This document shows positions 15,607-19,438 of a stretch of DNA of 19,438 nt, piece after piece. Source of the stretch: CANHEE01 sp043777755 (lineage in GTDB: Bacteria; Bacteroidota; Bacteroidia; Chitinophagales; Saprospiraceae). How positions within the stretch are numbered: position 1 is the first letter of the stretch; each line of letters begins with the position of its first letter. The stretch spans positions 1 through 19,438 of the forward strand of contig JAYWHK010000276.1 of the NCBI GenBank assembly GCA_043777755.1, given 5' to 3'. The notes below the pieces were generated by a model that was not told where the DNA came from, did no database searches, and saw nothing but the letters and a program-made list of their open reading frames with translations. Both the position numbers and the translations under genes were made by a program.

Positions 15607-15895
15607 ATGCAATTAGGTAGGTTAGACAATGAGGTTATTTTCAAAAAAGCCTTTACTGATAAAGTCGTATTCAAAGCATTTGTAAAAGACGTTTTGAACA
15701 TTGATATTGAAGTCGGTACGATTGAAACTGAAAAAAAGTTTGAACCCCAAATTGGGTACATAGACTTTGAATTAGATATTTATGCTGAAAGTTGCGAAAA
15801 ATGAAGTCGCAAGTAATTTAAAAAGCATGGGTCTATCTAACGAAATCATAAAGACGGCAACAGGCTTAACAGACGAAGAAATAAATAGACTTTAA
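15607..15895 (+). pseudogene. Internally deleted PD-(D/E)XK nuclease (Rpn/transposase-like) gene
   Basis: The first 62 or so codons from ATG 15607 read like the N-terminus of the PD-(D/E)XK 'transposase' family: G4-R-L-D-N-E-V-I-F-K-K-A-F, VKDVLNIDIEVG, then IGYIDFELDIYAES with the conserved acidic residue. The frame then stops at TGA 15802-15804. In the +1 frame the C-terminal end of the same family follows directly (EVASNLKSMGLSNEIIKTA and onward) and stops at TAA 15893-15895. Full-length members are around 300 residues, so roughly 200 residues, including the E-x-K part of the active site, are missing. This is an internal deletion with a frame change. The tail can also be read from ATG 15782 as a 37-residue peptide. 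No good -7 box is seen upstream. Confidence 0.75.
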
Positions 15896-15916
15896 AACAA
15901 AAAAATAAACTACACA

Positions 15917-17317
15917 ATGGAAAGATTCACTGGTCTTTTAGGAATTGCCTTGATTTTGGGCGTTGCTTACTTACTCTCTAACAACCGTAAAGCAATTAAT
16001 TTTAGAACCATCGGTATTGGGCTTTTACTTCAAATCGGCTTGGCATTTTTTATTTTAGGAACTGAAAAAGGTCAATCTATCTTTGCTTGGCTTGGTAGGG
16101 CGGTTACAAAAGTGTTGGATTTTTCTAATGAAGGTGCGACTTTTGTCTTTGGACCACTTCCAGACACTGCATTGGTGTCGAAAGCATTTGGAATTCCTGG
16201 TGGTTTTATTTTCTTTTTCAAAATTATCCCTACGATTATATTTGTTGCGGCATTGGTAAATATATTTTATCAATTGAATTTGGGTATTTACATCATTGGT
16301 ACGTACAAATTGATAAAAAAATTGCTAAAGAAAATGATCGGCAAAGACGATGGCGCTTCTTTGGCAAGCTGTTACCGAAAAGAACAAGAACACGTTGGAG
16401 TTTTGCCTGCAATCGTAGAAATTTTGGCGGACATCATGAAAAAAATCATGGGCGTTAGCGGAACAGAAGCTCTTTCTAATATTTCAAGTGCTTTTGTTGG
16501 ACAAGTAGAAGCACAAATCATGATTAAGCCATACTTGAAAAGTATGACAAACAGCGAGTTGATGGCTTCGATGGCTGGTAGTTTTGCTTGTATTTCAGGT
16601 GGTGTCATGGCAGCGTACATTGGTATGGGCGTTCCTGCACAATACCTTATTGCGGCAAGTATTATGGCTGCGCCAGGTGCTTTGGTGATTGCAAAAATAA
16701 TGCACCCCGAAGTTGATTCTAACAAAAGCAGTGAAAATGTCAAGTTGAAAGTTGAAAAACAATATTCTAATATGGTTGATGCCATTTCATCAGGTTGCTC
16801 TGATGGTTTAAAAATTGGTTTGAACGTGATGGCGATGTTGGTTGGTTTTTTAGCGATTATTGCTTTGTTGAATTTTCTATTGGCAAAAACAGGCGGTACA
16901 ATCAATGCAATGGGTCTAACCGAACAAGTTTTAGGTTGGAATCCTTGTACATTGAGTTTAGATACAATATTAGGTTTTGTATTCTCTGGTTTTGCTTGGG
17001 CGATGGGCGTTCCTGCAAAAGAAATGATGAGTGCTGGCGCACTTATGGGAACAAAATTAGTTGCCAATGAATTTGTCGCTTATTTGAAAATGGCACCAAT
17101 GATTGCTGACGGTTCTTTATCTCCAAAAACAGTAGCAATTGTAAGTTTTGCGCTTTGTGGATTTGCAAATTTTGGTTCAGTAGGAATTCAAATTGGAGGA
17201 ATTAGCGCATTAGAACCTTCTCGACGTGCTGATATTGCCAAATTAGCCTTCCGTGCTCTGATAGGCGGAACGTTGGCTTCGTATTTGTCGGCTACAATTG
17301 CAGGAATGTTGCTGTAA
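15917..17317 (+). CDS. Concentrative nucleoside transporter (CNT/NupC family)
   Basis: This 466-residue polytopic membrane protein imports nucleosides by cation symport. The start at ATG 15917 lies 21 bases after the Rpn relic. N-terminal helices (about 5-60) precede the CNT core. Residues 95-125 match the GFIFFFKIIP..IFVAALVNIFYQL stretch. M178-G-V-S-G-T-E-A-L-S-N precedes G195-Q-V-E-A-Q, where most members have G-Q-[TS]-E-A-P; these residues bind the nucleobase. I-K-P-Y-L and M-T-N-S-E-L follow, and near the end there is C-G-F-A-N-F-G-S-V-G-I-Q-I-G-G-I. Residues about 126-163, lysine-rich with a Cys (KKLLKKMIGKDDGASLASC), look like an extra loop relative to NupC (about 400 residues). No promoter is evident next to the start. 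Salvage of nucleosides is a housekeeping function and gives no direct link to the genes downstream. Confidence 0.9.
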   Translation: MERFTGLLGIALILGVAYLLSNNRKAINFRTIGIGLLLQIGLAFFILGTEKGQSIFAWLGRAVTKVLDFSNEGATFVFGPLPDTALVSKAFGIPGGFIFFFKIIPTIIFVAALVNIFYQLNLGIYIIGTYKLIKKLLKKMIGKDDGASLASCYRKEQEHVGVLPAIVEILADIMKKIMGVSGTEALSNISSAFVGQVEAQIMIKPYLKSMTNSELMASMAGSFACISGGVMAAYIGMGVPAQYLIAASIMAAPGALVIAKIMHPEVDSNKSSENVKLKVEKQYSNMVDAISSGCSDGLKIGLNVMAMLVGFLAIIALLNFLLAKTGGTINAMGLTEQVLGWNPCTLSLDTILGFVFSGFAWAMGVPAKEMMSAGALMGTKLVANEFVAYLKMAPMIADGSLSPKTVAIVSFALCGFANFGSVGIQIGGISALEPSRRADIAKLAFRALIGGTLASYLSATIAGMLL

Positions 17318-17355
17318 TGCAACTCAACAATTCTACTCTAAAACAAATATAAAAA

Positions 17356-18741
17356 ATGATTACAAAGATAAGAATTAATGGTTTTAAATCATTTCATAAT
17401 TTTGAAATGGAGTTTGTTCCTTTTACTGTAATTGCAGGCTCAAATGCAGCTGGTAAAAGCAATTTGTTTGATGCCATAAAATTATTAGGACGTTTGGCTG
17501 AATCTGATAATCTAAAAAAAGCATTTAAAGAACAGAGAGGGGAGTTTATTGAATTATTCACACAATATGGAGAGAATAATTATTCTTCTGAAATAGAGTT
17601 TGCTATTGAAATGTTAGTTGATAAAAAAGTGAAAGATGCTTGGGGTAATGAAGCGGATTTAAAATATACTCGACTCCGTTATGAATTAAAAATTAAACGA
17701 TTTACGAATACATCAGGTATAGAAGATTTGACCGTTAATCATGAGTACTTAGGAAACTTGAAGCATCAAGAGGATAAATGGGTAGGAATAATACCAAAAA
17801 ATACACTTGATCATTGGCGACCTAAGGTTGGTACAGGGAAAAGAGGTATTCCTTATATGGAAACAGTTACTGAAAATAATATACCAACTGTCCAAGTTCC
17901 CCAAGATGGTACTACAGGAAATAAAAGAAGATTTCCTTTAAATAATGCCACTCGAACAGTTTTAAGTAGCTTTGATACTATTGATTTTCCCCATGTTTTA
18001 GCTGCGAAAAAAGAGATGTTGAGTTGGAAATTTTTGGAATTAAATCCTGAAGATTTGCGTCAACCGACAAGCAAAAATACAGGAGAAGATGATTTAAGTC
18101 AAAGTGGGAAAAATTTAGCTGCTGTTTTGTATAGAATAAAACAGGAAGATCCATATATATTGAAAGAAATATCAAGAAAATTACAAACATTTTTGCCTAA
18201 TTTTATAGAGGTTGATGTTATTGATGATGCTCAGAATAAGCAATATCTTATTAAATTGAAAGATAAAGACAAAAAAGAATATTCTTCTCGTGTATTATCA
18301 GAAGGGACTCTTCGTGTATTGACATTATGTATTTTGGAATACGACCATAAGCATACGGGGTTACTTTGTTTTGAAGAACCTGAAAATGGGATTCATCCAT
18401 TTCGAATCAATGATATGTCTAAATTATTAAAGGATTTGAGTACTAATTTTTCAGATATAGAAATTCCTTCTCGTCAAGTTATTGTAAATACACATTCTCC
18501 TGTATTAGTTAACTATATATTTAATTGGAAAAATGATAATAATGTTAGTATTTGGTATGCAAACATGAAAAGTAGGGTAACAGATATTAAAAATAAACGA
18601 ATAACTATGAGTATTACAACAATACTCCCTGTTATAAAAGAGCATCAGTCTCAATTAACACTTAGTTTTTCTGAGCAAGAAAAAAAGGTAACATTATCTA
18701 ATGTGAAAAGCTATTTAGAAACAGCTTCTAACCAATTTTAA
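17356..18741 (+). CDS. AAA ATPase of the OLD/SMC-like class (AAA_15/AAA_21)
   Basis: This 461-residue ABC-type ATPase has a Walker A (G28-S-N-A-A-G-K-S35), a signature-like L314-S-E-G-T-L-R, a Walker B (L336-L-C-F-E-E-P-E-N-G345) and an H-loop (N378-T-H-S-P382). The N-terminal ITKIRINGFKSF is the usual start of RecF/OLD-type ATPases. There is no TOPRIM domain inside; that is supplied by the next gene, four bases downstream. ATPase plus separate TOPRIM-like effector is the layout of PARIS (AriA/AriB), and the fused form is seen in OLD and Gabija A, so a phage-sensing abortive-infection role is likely. By eye it is more AT-rich than the transporter before it, which would fit acquisition as a module. 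No promoter was seen in the 38-base gap after the transporter. Confidence 0.88.
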   Translation: MITKIRINGFKSFHNFEMEFVPFTVIAGSNAAGKSNLFDAIKLLGRLAESDNLKKAFKEQRGEFIELFTQYGENNYSSEIEFAIEMLVDKKVKDAWGNEADLKYTRLRYELKIKRFTNTSGIEDLTVNHEYLGNLKHQEDKWVGIIPKNTLDHWRPKVGTGKRGIPYMETVTENNIPTVQVPQDGTTGNKRRFPLNNATRTVLSSFDTIDFPHVLAAKKEMLSWKFLELNPEDLRQPTSKNTGEDDLSQSGKNLAAVLYRIKQEDPYILKEISRKLQTFLPNFIEVDVIDDAQNKQYLIKLKDKDKKEYSSRVLSEGTLRVLTLCILEYDHKHTGLLCFEEPENGIHPFRINDMSKLLKDLSTNFSDIEIPSRQVIVNTHSPVLVNYIFNWKNDNNVSIWYANMKSRVTDIKNKRITMSITTILPVIKEHQSQLTLSFSEQEKKVTLSNVKSYLETASNQF

Positions 18742-18745
18742 AATT

Positions 18746-19372
18746 ATGGCGCAAATATTCGCGGGACTTTTTGCCGAGGGTACTACCGATGTTACTTTTC
18801 TTCATCCTATTGTACAAAAAACATTAGAAGCGATTGCTTTTGAATGCTCGGGGCAATTCGATATAGATGTTTTACCCATAAAAATAGACAAAACTAACTT
18901 AAGTTTTATAGAACAAATTTTGAGTGCTTCTAAGCATGGTATGGAACAATTTGGTATTCACATTATTTGTGTTCATACTGATGCGGATTCTGAATCCTCA
19001 AGTATTGCTTATAAAAATAAAATCGACTTAGCAAAATTAGCATTAGCGTCCAAAAATAATGATGAATACTGTAAAATATTAGTTGCTATTATTCCAATTC
19101 AAGAAACAGAGTCTTGGTTATTGGCTGATAAAGAGTTGCTTAAACTAGAAATTGGAACAACTAAATTAGATATTGAGTTAGGTATTCATAGAAATCCAGA
19201 AACAATAGCCAATCCCAAAGAAATTATTACAGAAGCAATAAGGATTGCAAGACAAGATTTGAGCCAGCGAAGGAGAAGCGATTTGACAATTGCAGATTTA
19301 TATCTTCCAATTGGTCAAAGTATTGATTTAGATAAACTTCAAAGACTACTGCCACGACCATTAAATAGCTAA
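18746..19372 (+). CDS. DUF4276/TOPRIM-like effector protein partnered with the AAA ATPase
   Basis: This 208-residue soluble protein shows a TOPRIM-like layout. It has F9-A-E11-G-T-T-D15 near the N-terminus (the conserved glutamate), V76-H-T-D79-A-D81-S (the D-x-D metal site), and I118-Q-E-T-E122-S-W-L-L-A-D128, the E-x-W-L-x-x-D motif common in DUF4276 proteins. TOPRIM domains in OLD, Gabija and PARIS partners cut DNA or RNA with Mg2+. The gene begins four bases after the ATPase stop, so the two are co-expressed. The likely job is the nuclease effector released or activated by the ATPase. The target is not shown by the sequence. The family call rests on the motif pattern, not on a search. Confidence 0.78.
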   Translation: MAQIFAGLFAEGTTDVTFLHPIVQKTLEAIAFECSGQFDIDVLPIKIDKTNLSFIEQILSASKHGMEQFGIHIICVHTDADSESSSIAYKNKIDLAKLALASKNNDEYCKILVAIIPIQETESWLLADKELLKLEIGTTKLDIELGIHRNPETIANPKEIITEAIRIARQDLSQRRRSDLTIADLYLPIGQSIDLDKLQRLLPRPLNS

Positions 19373-19391
19373 CGAATAAGAAATAAATACT

Positions 19392-19399
19392 TACCTTTG
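19392..19399 (+). promoter_or_regulatory. -7 box for the gene at the right window edge
   Basis: TACCTTTG matches TAnnTTTG and lies 17 bases before an ATG at 19417, the same spacing as at the DUF262 operon. No -33 TTG is evident. It suggests that the AAA/DUF4276 operon ends and a new transcript starts here. Confidence 0.55.
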
Positions 19400-19416
19400 C
19401 CAAACCTTATTATCCT

Positions 19417-19438
19417 ATGCAAAGTAAACAAGTAAAAT
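19417..19438 (+). CDS. Start of a gene cut by the right window edge
   Basis: An ATG followed by MQSKQVK is open to the end of the window, 17 bases downstream of a good -7 box. Only seven codons are visible, so no function can be given. The call rests mainly on the promoter spacing. Confidence 0.4.

Noticed and set aside
16372..17067. 231-codon minus-strand open frame under the CNT transporter
   Set aside because: The plus-strand frame has conserved CNT motifs throughout; the antisense frame is a mirror of its hydrophobic codons.

Overview
The window looks like a chromosomal stretch from a low-GC member of the Bacteroidota. The evidence is a recurring -7 box of the form TAnnTTTG a short distance before several starts, no obvious purine-rich ribosome binding sites, Bacteroidota-type secreted beta-propellers and TlpA-like proteins, and short AT-rich intergenic gaps. 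No tRNA, rRNA, CRISPR array or complete insertion sequence was seen.

Region by region. (1) Bases 1-93 are the open 3' end of an unidentified gene. (2) Bases 362-3696 hold a two-gene operon of DUF262 (ParB-like, GmrS-like) proteins. The second also carries a DUF1524-type HNH nuclease domain, so this is a probable defence module of the GmrSD/type IV restriction kind. It ends at a hairpin terminator shared with the converging operon. (3) Bases 3796-5902 on the minus strand hold a lipoprotein with an LVIVD-type propeller followed by a small outer-membrane-barrel-like protein. (4) Bases 5903-6442 are gene-free. They contain a 472-bp segment bounded by imperfect inverted repeats and a strong hairpin. 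(5) Bases 6443-10257 hold a secreted proline-rich protein and a large secreted VPS10/sortilin-like Asp-box propeller protein. (6) Bases 10368-11950 hold a small unknown protein, a relic of an Rpn gene 3' end, and an intact Rpn-family (PD-(D/E)XK, 'transposase_31') nuclease gene ending in an almost identical tail and terminator. (7) Bases 12229-15387 encode a 1052-residue secreted protein. It has a duplicated TlpA-type N-terminal module, two SH3-like domains and a C-terminal thioredoxin fold that has lost its CxxC. (8) Bases 15607-15895 are a second Rpn/PD-(D/E)XK gene reduced to its two ends. (9) Bases 15917-17317 encode a CNT nucleoside transporter. (10) Bases 17356-19372 hold a two-gene AAA ATPase plus DUF4276/TOPRIM-like operon, a probable OLD/PARIS-like defence pair. 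(11) A -7 box and an ATG at the right edge begin another gene.

The window mixes envelope or secreted housekeeping genes with accessory defence and decaying nuclease genes. The best candidates for an under-described system are the AAA + DUF4276 pair, the split DUF262 pair, and the duplicated, redox-dead TlpA-like protein. All functional assignments rest on motif reading; no database search was run.
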